A stretch of 64,000 bases of DNA from RHLJ01 sp963974345 (lineage in GTDB: Bacteria; Bacteroidota; Rhodothermia; Balneolales; Balneolaceae): positions 122,540 through 186,539 of the forward strand of contig CAXBBW010000007.1 of assembly GCA_963974345.1 (NCBI GenBank), read 5' to 3'. Position numbers and translations under genes: made by a program. Below the pieces are notes generated by a model. The model saw only the letters and a program-made list of their open reading frames with translations, was not told where the DNA came from and ran no database searches. Shown in pieces: positions 17,936 to 26,317 of the stretch (the first letter of the stretch is position 1; each line of letters starts with the position of its first letter).

Positions 17936-18157
17936 GTGATGCACCCGCTAAATACTAGTAAAGAGGGCGAAGAAGTGATAGTTCGCTGCTTAGATTGTCA
18001 TTGTGACGATGTTTGTCGTTTGAATGAATTGGGCTGTGTTGAGGGAGCCAATGGACGAATTATCTCCAATCAGAAAAATATCATTTTGCAAGTTGGAGAA
18101 GCCAGGCTTGCTATTACAGAAACACTCGCTAAATCTATTCTCGTAAGTCCAATTTAA
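17936..18157 (+). CDS. Cysteine-rich FeoA-like protein
   Basis: 73 aa counting from GTG 17936; the ATG at 17939 is equally plausible and one residue shorter. The second half follows the SH3-like FeoA pattern (NELGCVEGANGRIIS, then ILQVGEARLAITETLAKSILV). The first half carries five cysteines in CLDCHCDDVCRLNELGC, unlike ordinary FeoA, which suggests metal or Fe-S binding. It stands 4 bp before the canonical feoA and is probably the first gene of the ferrous iron operon. It may regulate FeoB or sense iron; this is inference. Confidence 0.7.
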   Translation: MMHPLNTSKEGEEVIVRCLDCHCDDVCRLNELGCVEGANGRIISNQKNIILQVGEARLAITETLAKSILVSPI

Positions 18158-18161
18158 ACTG

Positions 18162-18389
18162 ATGGACACACTCCTTTCGGATATTAATAGAACAAAAAAA
18201 GTACAGGTCAAAGAAATCAAAGGCGCTGATACCATACGTCTACTTGAAATGGGAATCACTCCGGGAATTGAGTTAGAAATAGTAAGAAGAGCACCTCTTG
18301 GTTTCCCCATTGAAATCAAAGTAAGAGGCTATCTACTTTCTTTAAGAGAGTCTGAAGCTAGAGGTATTGTAATTAAAGGAGACGAATGA
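18162..18389 (+). CDS. feoA: FeoA ferrous iron transport accessory protein
   Basis: 75 aa, the standard FeoA size. The SH3-like core shows ADTIRLLEMGITPGIELEIV, PLGFPIEIKVRG and LSLRESEARGIVI. FeoA modulates the FeoB GTPase/permease in the cytoplasm. Its stop overlaps the feoB start (ATGA), a translational coupling arrangement. Confidence 0.88.
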   Translation: MDTLLSDINRTKKVQVKEIKGADTIRLLEMGITPGIELEIVRRAPLGFPIEIKVRGYLLSLRESEARGIVIKGDE

Positions 18390-20503
18390 GTAAAGACCAG
18401 CTAACTATTGCACTTGTTGGAAATCCTAACACCGGAAAATCTACCATTTTTAATGCGTTAACTGGACTTCGGCAAAAAATCGCAAATTATCCTGGGATTA
18501 CGGTAGAACGAAAAGTTGGAACCACTATTATAGGTGGGGTTCTGCATAAAGTGATTGATTTACCTGGCGCTTACAGTCTCAATTACAAAAAATTGGACGA
18601 ACGTATTGCTTATGAAGCTTTAATTGGAAGCTACGAGCATGAAGAACTACCAGATTTAGTTCTTGTCGTAGTAGACTCTAGTAATCTCGACCGAAATCTT
18701 TATCTAGCAACCCAGATCATGGATTTAAATATTCCAGTGATGTTGGTGTTAAATATGATGGATGTTGCTGAAGATCGAGGAATTTCAATTAATGCTCAGG
18801 CAATATCAGAAACGCTCGAAATACCAGTTGTTTCTATATCCGCAAAAAAGAAATCAGACATAGAAATACTAAAAGAAGAAATTCAAAAGTTTGATTTATC
18901 AGTTCCAAGACCTCTAAAGTGGGTTCCTACTGAAACGTTACTTGAGGCAATGAATTTGGTTATTGACGAATGGATCAAGCCTCATACAAATATCCCAGAA
19001 AAAGCAAGGTACATTGAAGCATTACGATTGATTAGTGAAGGTGAATTTATTGGAGCCTTTTATAAGTTTGAACAAGCTGAAATAGGGAAAAAAGTAATTG
19101 CGAAAGCCCGTGGGATGATTGAACTAGAGGGCGGAAATCCTATGGCAGTTGAGGTTTTAAGGCGTTATAACTTCATTGGAGAATGTACATCACAGGCATC
19201 AAAACAAACAAAGCAATTTGAAAAAACACTCACCGATAAGATTGATGCCGTTGTAACCCATAAAGTAGCAGGCCCGATTGTTTTTGTGTTAGTTCTGTTG
19301 GTGATGTTTCAATCCATATTTTCTTGGGCTACGCCATTTATGGATTTAATTGATCTGTTTTTTGTTGAGGGAGGAACCTGGGTTTCAAATGCATTATCTC
19401 CGGGGATGTTAAATGATTTATTGGTTGATGGAGTAATTGCCGGACTTGGTGGGGTAGTCATCTTTCTTCCTCAGATTTTATTCTTATTCTTCTTTATTTA
19501 CGTGTTAGAAGGAACAGGTTATATGGCACGAGCGGCATTTGTTATGGATGGTTTTATGACGAAAGTTGGCTTACATGGTCGTTCGGTTGTACCGTTGATG
19601 TCTGGTTTTGCATGCGCTATTCCAGGAATAATGGCGGCTAGAACTATAGAGAATTGGCGAGATCGTATTATTACAATTATGGTACTTCCATTTATGGCAT
19701 GTTCTGCTCGACTTCCAGTTTATGCGTTATTAATTGCTGCATTTATTCCTCCAACAACTGTTCTTGGAATATTTACTCTTCAAGGAATTACATTCTTTGG
19801 ATTGTATATTTTCGGAATTGTAATGGCCATACTGGCTGCTGCGGTTATGAAGAAAATTTTCCCAAGTGGTCAGCAAACTCCATTCATCATGGAACTGCCT
19901 AGCTATAAAATGCCAAAATGGTCGGTTGTCTTTCAAAATACAGCAGAGCGTGGTAAAGTTTTTATTACTGAAGCAGGAAAAATTATTGTAGCAATTTCAA
20001 TCGTGCTTTGGTTTTTAGCTTCATTTCCTAAAGTTGGAAGCGAAGAATTTACAACAGAAGCTGGGAGTGGAGAAACGATAGAATCTTATCAATTAAGACA
20101 TAGTTTTGCTGGACGATTTGGGCAGATTATAGAACCTACTATAGAACCTTTGGGTTTTGACTGGAAAATAGGGATCGCTCTTTTAACCTCATTTGCAGCA
20201 AGAGAAGTAATGGTTGGTACACTTAATACTATTTATAGCATTGAAGAAGGAGATGATGTAAATGAAACCCTGAAAGAAAAGCTCATTAACGATATAAATC
20301 CTGAAACTGGAAAACCTGTTTATTCAGTCGCCACTGCTATATCTCTTATGATTTTCTTTGCACTAGCTATGCAATGTATGAGCACCATTGCCATTGTGAA
20401 AAGAGAAACCAATTCATGGAAATGGCCTACGGCAATGTTTGCATATATGACCGCATTAGCCTATCTCTGTTCATTTATAGCTTTTCAAATTGGGAGTATG
20501 TAA
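18386..20503 (+). CDS. feoB: FeoB ferrous iron transporter
   Basis: 705 aa. The N-terminal G domain has G1 GNPNTGKST, the switch region NYPGITVERKVG, G3 DLPGAYSL and G4 NMMD. A helical GDI-like spacer follows, then the membrane core with two Gate motifs: SGFACAIPGIMAARTI, with conserved Cys, and PFMACSARLPVYALL, also with Cys. It imports Fe2+ across the inner membrane. Overlap with feoA and an abutting small gene downstream define the operon. Confidence 0.96.
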   Translation: MSKDQLTIALVGNPNTGKSTIFNALTGLRQKIANYPGITVERKVGTTIIGGVLHKVIDLPGAYSLNYKKLDERIAYEALIGSYEHEELPDLVLVVVDSSNLDRNLYLATQIMDLNIPVMLVLNMMDVAEDRGISINAQAISETLEIPVVSISAKKKSDIEILKEEIQKFDLSVPRPLKWVPTETLLEAMNLVIDEWIKPHTNIPEKARYIEALRLISEGEFIGAFYKFEQAEIGKKVIAKARGMIELEGGNPMAVEVLRRYNFIGECTSQASKQTKQFEKTLTDKIDAVVTHKVAGPIVFVLVLLVMFQSIFSWATPFMDLIDLFFVEGGTWVSNALSPGMLNDLLVDGVIAGLGGVVIFLPQILFLFFFIYVLEGTGYMARAAFVMDGFMTKVGLHGRSVVPLMSGFACAIPGIMAARTIENWRDRIITIMVLPFMACSARLPVYALLIAAFIPPTTVLGIFTLQGITFFGLYIFGIVMAILAAAVMKKIFPSGQQTPFIMELPSYKMPKWSVVFQNTAERGKVFITEAGKIIVAISIVLWFLASFPKVGSEEFTTEAGSGETIESYQLRHSFAGRFGQIIEPTIEPLGFDWKIGIALLTSFAAREVMVGTLNTIYSIEEGDDVNETLKEKLINDINPETGKPVYSVATAISLMIFFALAMQCMSTIAIVKRETNSWKWPTAMFAYMTALAYLCSFIAFQIGSM

Positions 20504-20644
20504 ATGGAACTCGATTTTCAAACTGGAGTAGCTTTTGGGATGTTAGCGATTGTAGTTGTATATCTTTCGAACCGATTTATTATCAAACCTCTTCAAAAGA
20601 AACAGTCGGATCATGATTGTGGCCCAGATTGTACGTGCAAATAA
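20504..20644 (+). CDS. FeoB-associated cysteine-rich membrane protein, 46 aa
   Basis: The ATG immediately follows the feoB stop (TAA-ATG). The product has one transmembrane helix (GVAFGMLAIVVVYLSNRFI), a basic stretch and a C-terminal cluster of three cysteines (HDCGPDCTCK). This is the layout of the small Cys-rich membrane proteins that often end feo operons. They are thought to assist FeoB, but the mechanism is not established. Confidence 0.8.
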   Translation: MELDFQTGVAFGMLAIVVVYLSNRFIIKPLQKKQSDHDCGPDCTCK

Positions 20645-20650
20645 TAAATT

Positions 20651-20688
20651 GAAAGTTGATAGTTGAGTGAATGATTCTATCAACTTTC
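20651..20688. terminator. 12-bp perfect hairpin between convergent genes
   Basis: GAAAGTTGATAG (20651-20662) pairs with CTATCAACTTTC (20677-20688). It sits between the 3' ends of the feo operon and the amidohydrolase gene and could serve as a bidirectional terminator, although neither side has a clear U-tract. Confidence 0.45.
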
Positions 20689-20717
20689 ACTAACATGGTA
20701 TATAAGCACAGATTCAA

Positions 20718-23700
20718 TTACTCTTTAATTCCAGGAACTCCTTCTGGTTCCCAAGTTTGCCACCAAAATGTTCCCAGCTCTTTTTTCATTGGGAAGATTT
20801 CATTTAGTGTATCACCTTCATAAAGCCTTCCATTTTTCATGACATGAGAAATAGAAGTAGTATTTTTAATACTTTGAAGAGGATTTTTATCCAAAATTAC
20901 TAAGTCCGCTAGTTTACCAGCTTCAATTGAACCAAGATCAGTTTCCAATCCAATGCCTTCAGCTCCAATAATGGTAGCTACTTTCAATGCGTCATGTTCA
21001 CTAAGTCCACCAGCTTGTAAAGCCCATAATTCCCAATGGTAGCCTAAACCTTGAAGTTGTCCATGACTTCCAACTCCTGCGCGCCCACCTGCTTCAATTA
21101 AATCCTTTACAAATAAAGAAAGTTCTTCAAATACATGTTCTTCCTCCATAAACCATCCCGCATTTCTCCGTCTAGTTCTGCTATCTAGATTATGGTGAGG
21201 CATAAATCGCAAAAGCTTTTCATTATCATGGGGCCGTTCAGTTGAGTAGAAATAATTTTCAGCCCAAGGACCGCCATAAGCAACCAATAATGTTGGTGTG
21301 TACACAGTTCGAGAAAATGCTACAAGATCGATAGCATCCTTATAGAGTGGGAAGATTGGGAAAGAATGTTCGTGCCCTGGATAGCCATCAATTACTTGCG
21401 TAAGATTCTCTTTGAAATCAAGTCCCCCTTCTGTAGTAGGCATTAACTGTTGTTCTAGTGCTGCTTGGATAATCCATTGACGTTGTTCTCGGTTACCTGC
21501 ACCATACATTTTTATCGTCTTAGTATTATAGTATGTGCTATATCTTTTTAATACTTCTCGGGCATGTTCTAGGTCTTTAATAGCTTCTCCACTGAAAACT
21601 CCAGGACCTGTAGAATACACCCTTGGACCGATGAGCTTACCAGCATCTACTAAATCGCCATAAGTAAGAACATCGGTAGTAGCTGTTTGTGGATCTCTGG
21701 TAGTGATTACTCCAAAAGCTAAGTTTGTTAAATACGGCCAAAACTCTCCACGATGTAAATTTACGGGATGCCTGAAATGGGAGTGAGTGTCAACAAATCC
21801 TGGAATAATTGTTTTACCACTTACATCAATAGTTTCTGCACCAGATGGGAGTTCAACAGTTCCTTGTGCTCCTACAGCTTTAATTCGATTATTTTCTACA
21901 ACTAAATCTGCATTTCGAATTATTTCATCGCCTTTCATTGTAATTACAGTAGCGCCTCTAAGAACAAGCACTCCGCTTGGAGTATCTCTATTTGCCATCA
22001 CGCTAATCTGGAATTCAAGTGGTTTATAACCTAAATCTGTCTTTGGCTTAGCTTTTTCATCAGTAGCTGTAGAATCTGATTTAGACTCTTCACTCATCTT
22101 TTTTGCTATCTCTAAACTATCTTTATAAGCTTTTTCATCTTTGAGATCATAGACTACATGAGCATTACCAATAGACCAATGAATTTTGTTTGCATCAGAA
22201 CTCCAAGCAGGGAATTGGCCGCCAATTTCAGTTAGTTGAGATGATGGAAAACTACTACTTGATCCCCCAACAGAAATAGAAGGAGCTTCTCCACCAACCA
22301 TTGGTACGGTTACAACAAATAGATGATTACCAACTTGAGCGAGCGCTTGATCACCTTGAGGAGCCATTTTGATCAATGAAGCACGTGGTCGATTAGTTGA
22401 ACCTGGTGCAGAACTTCCACGAACTTCTAAATGAAATTTCTCATCAGTTCCATCCCATCTTATTGAACTTAGTCCTTGAAAACCTGAAAGGAAAATACGG
22501 TCATTTCCTTGCACAAAATGAGGGTTTGAGCGCCCATTTGTATAGGTAATAAAATTATTTGGTCCACCATCTGAATCAATCCAAACAAGATCACTAGTTC
22601 CTCTAAATGCAGTTCTTTGTAGAGCATTTCTAAAGTCCTCTGGTTGACCTTTTATAAGTATAATTCGACTTCCATCATTAGACCAAGCGGGATCTTGAAA
22701 TACACCTTGGTCTTTATTCAATTGGGTAAGATTTCTTCCATTAGGTCTTATTTTGTAGAGTTTACCACCTTCAGGTGTCCATGTAACAAAGGTAATCCAT
22801 TTCCCATCAGGTGACCAAACTGGCTGAGCTTGAGTTTCATCTAAAGAAGTAATTTTTTTAGGTTCGCCATCAGGCAGAGATACGGTATATATTTCGTTTA
22901 AAGCGGTAAAAGCCAACATTTTTCCATCAGGAGATGGGACCGCATCTCGAATTTGAGTTACTTGAAATTGTTCAGTGTCTTCAATTGGATAATCAAAATC
23001 GAGTTCAGGCCCCATTTCGATACTAGAGTTTACTGTAAAGGGAATTTCTTGAGCGTCACTTCCATCAATAGGAATTTTCCAAAACTTTCCTCCATAAGAA
23101 GTAACTACAAACTTACTATCTGGAGTGAAAGACATTCCTGGTAAGACATCTCTTGAAGCTCTGGACTCCTGATCATCATGCTGCACTGGGTAAGCTAACC
23201 AACGTTCATCTCCGGTTTTAAGGTCTCTGAGAACGAGCCCAGTATGTTCATCTAATCTAGTAGCATAAACTAGCCATTTTCCATCGTTTGAAAGAGTAGG
23301 ACGAAAAGTCGAACCATACCGAGAACCTTGAGTAGTCATATCTCCAGTTTCACGATCATAAGTGGCTATTTGATACTGAGGAAGTGCTGCATTATAATTC
23401 CAAGAACCTGTTCTTCTCGAAAACCAGATATATCGGTCATTATCTCCAAAGGCACCTTCCACCATCCGAAGGTTATTAGGTTCATCTACCAATGCTGTAC
23501 CTGAGCCACCATCAACATGGTACATCCAAATTTTGTGGTTTCCTGTAGCCTGCTTAGATGCGATTATATATTTTCCATCTGGCACCCATTCAGGGGACTG
23601 GAACTCACTAGTATTTCCTTTTGAAATTTGTTTCTTTTCTTTGGTTTCTATCTCAATAGTCCAAATATTTTCTCCACCAGATTCATCCGAAATAAAAACA

Positions 23701-24059
23701 ACTTTACTTCCATCAGGATTAAAGCGAGGTTGGCTGTCGAACTGCATTCCCTCAGTAAGTTGGGTTGCATCCCCACCTGAAATTGGAATCGTATAAAGAT
23801 CACCTAAAAAATCGAAAACTATCGTTTTCCCATCCGGGCTTACATCTAGTGAAATCCAAGATCCTTCGCTTAAATTGAATTTAAAAGTACGACCAGACTC
23901 TAGAGGTAGTCCTTCTTTTTTCTTTTTTTGAATTTCAGTTTCAGACGAATCTGTTTTAACTGGATCATCTTGAGCAAATGCAGAAAGTGAAAGTATACAA
24001 GTTAAAATTAGTCCAAAAATGGATGTAAAAATACTTTGAGTAATATTTTTTGAAGACAT
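20718..24059 (-). CDS. Secreted TolB-type beta-propeller amidohydrolase
   Basis: 1113 aa. The signal peptide is near residues 10-30 (TSIFGLILTCILSLSAFAQ). Residues about 50-640 contain repeated TolB/WD40-like blades (SPDGKTIVFDFLG, NPDGSKVVFISDE, SPDGKWITFVTW). Residues about 700-1090 form an amidohydrolase domain with the metal-binding GFVDTHSHFRHP, a later lysine in TIKMYGAG, histidines in GHEHSFP, and the C-terminal GSIEAGKLADLVILDKNPL. The two-domain architecture is common in Bacteroidota. It probably cleaves a peptide or cyclic amide in the periplasm, but the substrate is not predictable. Length is usual for the family. Confidence 0.88.
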   Translation of the reverse strand: MSSKNITQSIFTSIFGLILTCILSLSAFAQDDPVKTDSSETEIQKKKKEGLPLESGRTFKFNLSEGSWISLDVSPDGKTIVFDFLGDLYTIPISGGDATQLTEGMQFDSQPRFNPDGSKVVFISDESGGENIWTIEIETKEKKQISKGNTSEFQSPEWVPDGKYIIASKQATGNHKIWMYHVDGGSGTALVDEPNNLRMVEGAFGDNDRYIWFSRRTGSWNYNAALPQYQIATYDRETGDMTTQGSRYGSTFRPTLSNDGKWLVYATRLDEHTGLVLRDLKTGDERWLAYPVQHDDQESRASRDVLPGMSFTPDSKFVVTSYGGKFWKIPIDGSDAQEIPFTVNSSIEMGPELDFDYPIEDTEQFQVTQIRDAVPSPDGKMLAFTALNEIYTVSLPDGEPKKITSLDETQAQPVWSPDGKWITFVTWTPEGGKLYKIRPNGRNLTQLNKDQGVFQDPAWSNDGSRIILIKGQPEDFRNALQRTAFRGTSDLVWIDSDGGPNNFITYTNGRSNPHFVQGNDRIFLSGFQGLSSIRWDGTDEKFHLEVRGSSAPGSTNRPRASLIKMAPQGDQALAQVGNHLFVVTVPMVGGEAPSISVGGSSSSFPSSQLTEIGGQFPAWSSDANKIHWSIGNAHVVYDLKDEKAYKDSLEIAKKMSEESKSDSTATDEKAKPKTDLGYKPLEFQISVMANRDTPSGVLVLRGATVITMKGDEIIRNADLVVENNRIKAVGAQGTVELPSGAETIDVSGKTIIPGFVDTHSHFRHPVNLHRGEFWPYLTNLAFGVITTRDPQTATTDVLTYGDLVDAGKLIGPRVYSTGPGVFSGEAIKDLEHAREVLKRYSTYYNTKTIKMYGAGNREQRQWIIQAALEQQLMPTTEGGLDFKENLTQVIDGYPGHEHSFPIFPLYKDAIDLVAFSRTVYTPTLLVAYGGPWAENYFYSTERPHDNEKLLRFMPHHNLDSRTRRRNAGWFMEEEHVFEELSLFVKDLIEAGGRAGVGSHGQLQGLGYHWELWALQAGGLSEHDALKVATIIGAEGIGLETDLGSIEAGKLADLVILDKNPLQSIKNTTSISHVMKNGRLYEGDTLNEIFPMKKELGTFWWQTWEPEGVPGIKE

Positions 24060-24163
24060 GGTATTGTAGTTATTCGGGTTTTATTAGAAGCTAAAGAAAA
24101 TCACTTGATGCCCAAATTGTTTTACAACTAAAAACATAGCTTTATTAATATACTGGGCTAATC

Positions 24164-24198
24164 TTTCAAAAAAGTTAAATAGGTAAATGGTATCTTTG
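24164..24198 (+). promoter_or_regulatory. Candidate Bacteroidota promoter for pyrF-rnhA
   Basis: A perfect -7 box, TATCTTTG, occupies 24191-24198, 14 bp before the pyrF ATG. The -33 element (TTTC, 24164-24167) is weak and slightly distant (23 bp). Confidence 0.4.
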
Positions 24199-24212
24199 AG
24201 AAAATTTATGAA

Positions 24213-25052
24213 ATGACTTATCTCGAAAAATTACATAAAGCGGTTTCCGACTCTCAATCAACACTTTGTGTAGGATTAGACCCTAATCTTAATTTGCTCC
24301 CTCAAGAAGTAAAAGAAAGGTTCGATACCCCTGAAGAGCAAGCCGCCTTTTTTTGTAAAATGGTGATAGACTACACCTATGATTCTTGTGCAGCATATAA
24401 ACCCAATCTTGCGTTTTTTGAATCGCTTGGAGCTGTAGGTTTAGCTGTTTTTCAAGAGGTAATAAATCATATTCCAAAAGATAGAATTATCATAGCTGAT
24501 GCTAAACGCGGTGATATCAGCTCTACAGCGGAGCATTATAAGAAAGCTTTTTTTGATAGGTTTGATGTAGATGCCATCACTTTAAACCCGCTAATGGGTT
24601 TCGAAACCTTGAATGCTTTCGCAGATGATGATAGTAAAGGCATTTATGTGCTCACTTTGACTTCTAATATTGGTGCATCTGATTTTCTGAAAAAACCGTT
24701 TGAAGGCTTTGGGAGTATGGCAGAATATATTGCTCATGAATTGTTCGAACGATCTGTTAAAGTTGAAACACATTTGGGAATGGTAATTGGAGCTACACAA
24801 GCCGAAGAGGCAAAAATGGTAATCAAACATCATGGGAGTGGTAGTTTGTTAATACCAGGAATAGGAGCTCAAGGAGGTTCTATTGATGATTTGGCAGAGG
24901 CTTTAGCGGAACACGACGGAATTCCATTGATCAATTCAAGTAGAGGGATTATTTATGCAGGATCTGATCAAGTCAATTGGGTTGAGTCTGTCGCAGAAAG
25001 TGCAAAATCAATGAAAGAACAAATTTCAAAGATTACGGATCAATATGTCTAA
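24213..25052 (+). CDS. pyrF: Orotidine 5'-phosphate decarboxylase, type 2
   Basis: 279 aa, the long type 2 form. It makes UMP from OMP in pyrimidine synthesis. Substrate and catalytic motifs include LCVGLDPN near residue 20, AAYKPNLAFFESLG, the D-K-D catalytic segment in IIADAKRGDISSTA and the C-terminal phosphate site PGIGAQGGS. The last 8 bp overlap the start of rnhA, so the two are cotranscribed. Confidence 0.94.
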   Translation: MTYLEKLHKAVSDSQSTLCVGLDPNLNLLPQEVKERFDTPEEQAAFFCKMVIDYTYDSCAAYKPNLAFFESLGAVGLAVFQEVINHIPKDRIIIADAKRGDISSTAEHYKKAFFDRFDVDAITLNPLMGFETLNAFADDDSKGIYVLTLTSNIGASDFLKKPFEGFGSMAEYIAHELFERSVKVETHLGMVIGATQAEEAKMVIKHHGSGSLLIPGIGAQGGSIDDLAEALAEHDGIPLINSSRGIIYAGSDQVNWVESVAESAKSMKEQISKITDQYV

Positions 25053-25488
25053 TTTGCCAGAAGTGATCGTATATACCGATGGTGCTTGTTCCGGAAATCC
25101 AGGTCCTGGGGGATGGGGAGCAATTTTAATTTATAAAGGCAAAGAGAAAGAGCTGTCAGGTGGTGAAGCACATACCACCAACAATCGTATGGAAATGATG
25201 GCAGTTATCGAGGCCTTAAAGGCGATGAAGAAACCATGTCATGTGAAAATTCATAGTGATAGCGCTCTTATCATAAACGCAATGACAAAAGGTTGGATTG
25301 AAAATTGGCAGAAAAAAGGCTGGCGTAAAGCAGATAAAAAACCTGTGGAGAATAAAGACCTTTGGGAAGCGATGCTCTCAGCAATGAATAGTCATGAAGT
25401 GAGCTGGATCAAAGTTAAGGGCCACTCTGGGCTTGAACTAAACGAACGAGTTGATCAACTTGCAGTGGCTGAGAGTAAGAAATTCTAG
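25045..25488 (+). CDS. rnhA: Ribonuclease HI
   Basis: 147 aa. It removes RNA from RNA-DNA hybrids. The DEDD active site is visible: YTDGACSGNPGPGGWGAIL (Asp near residue 10), NNRMEMMAVIEAL (Glu), KIHSDSALIINAM (Asp) and NERVDQLAV (Asp near 138). The GHSGLELNERVD loop carries the conserved His. It is full length and overlaps pyrF by 8 bp. Confidence 0.95.
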   Translation: MSNLPEVIVYTDGACSGNPGPGGWGAILIYKGKEKELSGGEAHTTNNRMEMMAVIEALKAMKKPCHVKIHSDSALIINAMTKGWIENWQKKGWRKADKKPVENKDLWEAMLSAMNSHEVSWIKVKGHSGLELNERVDQLAVAESKKF

Positions 25489-25520
25489 AAATTCTTTAGT
25501 TTCGTAAGTTGCAAGGAAAT

Positions 25521-25608
25521 TGACCTCCCCTTATTTATAAATAACTAAAAAATTTTGATAAAGAGCCCTCCCATTTATTAAGGAGGGGATAGAGGGGAGG
25601 TAGTCCGT
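25521..25608. repeat. G/C-block imperfect inverted repeat downstream of rnhA
   Basis: ACCTCCCC near 25523 is mirrored by GGGGAGGT near 25594-25601. An internal CCCTCCC (about 25565) pairs with GGAGGG (about 25582). This looks like the dispersed palindromic repeats found between genes in many Bacteroidota genomes. It closes the long minus-strand array from one side and the rnhA unit from the other, and could also terminate transcription. No other copy is visible in this window. Confidence 0.45.
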
Positions 25609-25625
25609 TAAAAAAAAGTTTTCGG

Positions 25626-26309
25626 CTAATCAGCCATATGAGGGAAGTTTTCTAGTAACATTCCATCTTTCATTTGTATAACTCTATTACCAAAGGAAGC
25701 CATTTTCTCTGAATGAGTAACTTGTACAATGGTAACTCCTTCTTCATTAAGCTTCTGAAATAACTCCATGATTTCAGTTGCTTGATCGGAATGTAGGTTT
25801 CCTGTTGGCTCATCAGCTAGAATAAGCTTAGGACTTCCAATTAAAGCACGTGCAACTCCTACGAGTTGTTGCTGACCACCGGAAAGTTGATGTGGAAATA
25901 AATCCTTTTTTGCCACCATATTAAATCGATCAAGAATTTCTGCTACCATTCCTTTTCGTTCAGCACCTTTAACTTTTCTGTATAGTAGTGGCATTTCTAT
26001 ATTTTCGTATACAGTCAGCTCATCAATTAAATGATAGGCTTGAAAAACAAAACCAATATGTGATTTATGGTATTGAGATTTCTGTTTTTCTGAAAGGTTG
26101 TGGACGGGTTCATCAAAGAAGTGGTATTCACCACTGTTTGCATCATCAAGAAAACCAAGAATGTTTAAGAGCGTAGATTTACCTGCTCCACTAGGCCCCA
26201 TAATAGAAGCAAATTCACCTTGCTTTAATTCAAGGTTAATATCTTTTAGGATAAAAGTTCTCTGGAACTTTTTGTCCAGATATTTGTCGATGTTTTTAAG
26301 CTTAATCAT
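25626..26309 (-). CDS. ABC transporter ATPase, LolD/MacB type, with unusual signature region
   Basis: 227 aa. Walker A is GPSGAGKSTLLN, the Q-loop FVFQAYHL, Walker B LILADEPTGNL and the H-loop VTHSEKM. The signature reads LSGGQQQLVGVARAL, whereas the family norm and the second ATPase of this locus have QQQRVAIARA, so an Arg is replaced by Leu and AI by GV next to the signature helix. It should energise FtsX-type permeases that act on periplasmic or outer-leaflet substrates. It is the last gene of the minus-strand unit beginning at 36555, 8 bp after the permease at 26318. Confidence 0.92.
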   Translation of the reverse strand: MIKLKNIDKYLDKKFQRTFILKDINLELKQGEFASIMGPSGAGKSTLLNILGFLDDANSGEYHFFDEPVHNLSEKQKSQYHKSHIGFVFQAYHLIDELTVYENIEMPLLYRKVKGAERKGMVAEILDRFNMVAKKDLFPHQLSGGQQQLVGVARALIGSPKLILADEPTGNLHSDQATEIMELFQKLNEEGVTIVQVTHSEKMASFGNRVIQMKDGMLLENFPHMAD

Positions 26310-26317
26310 GTAATTTC

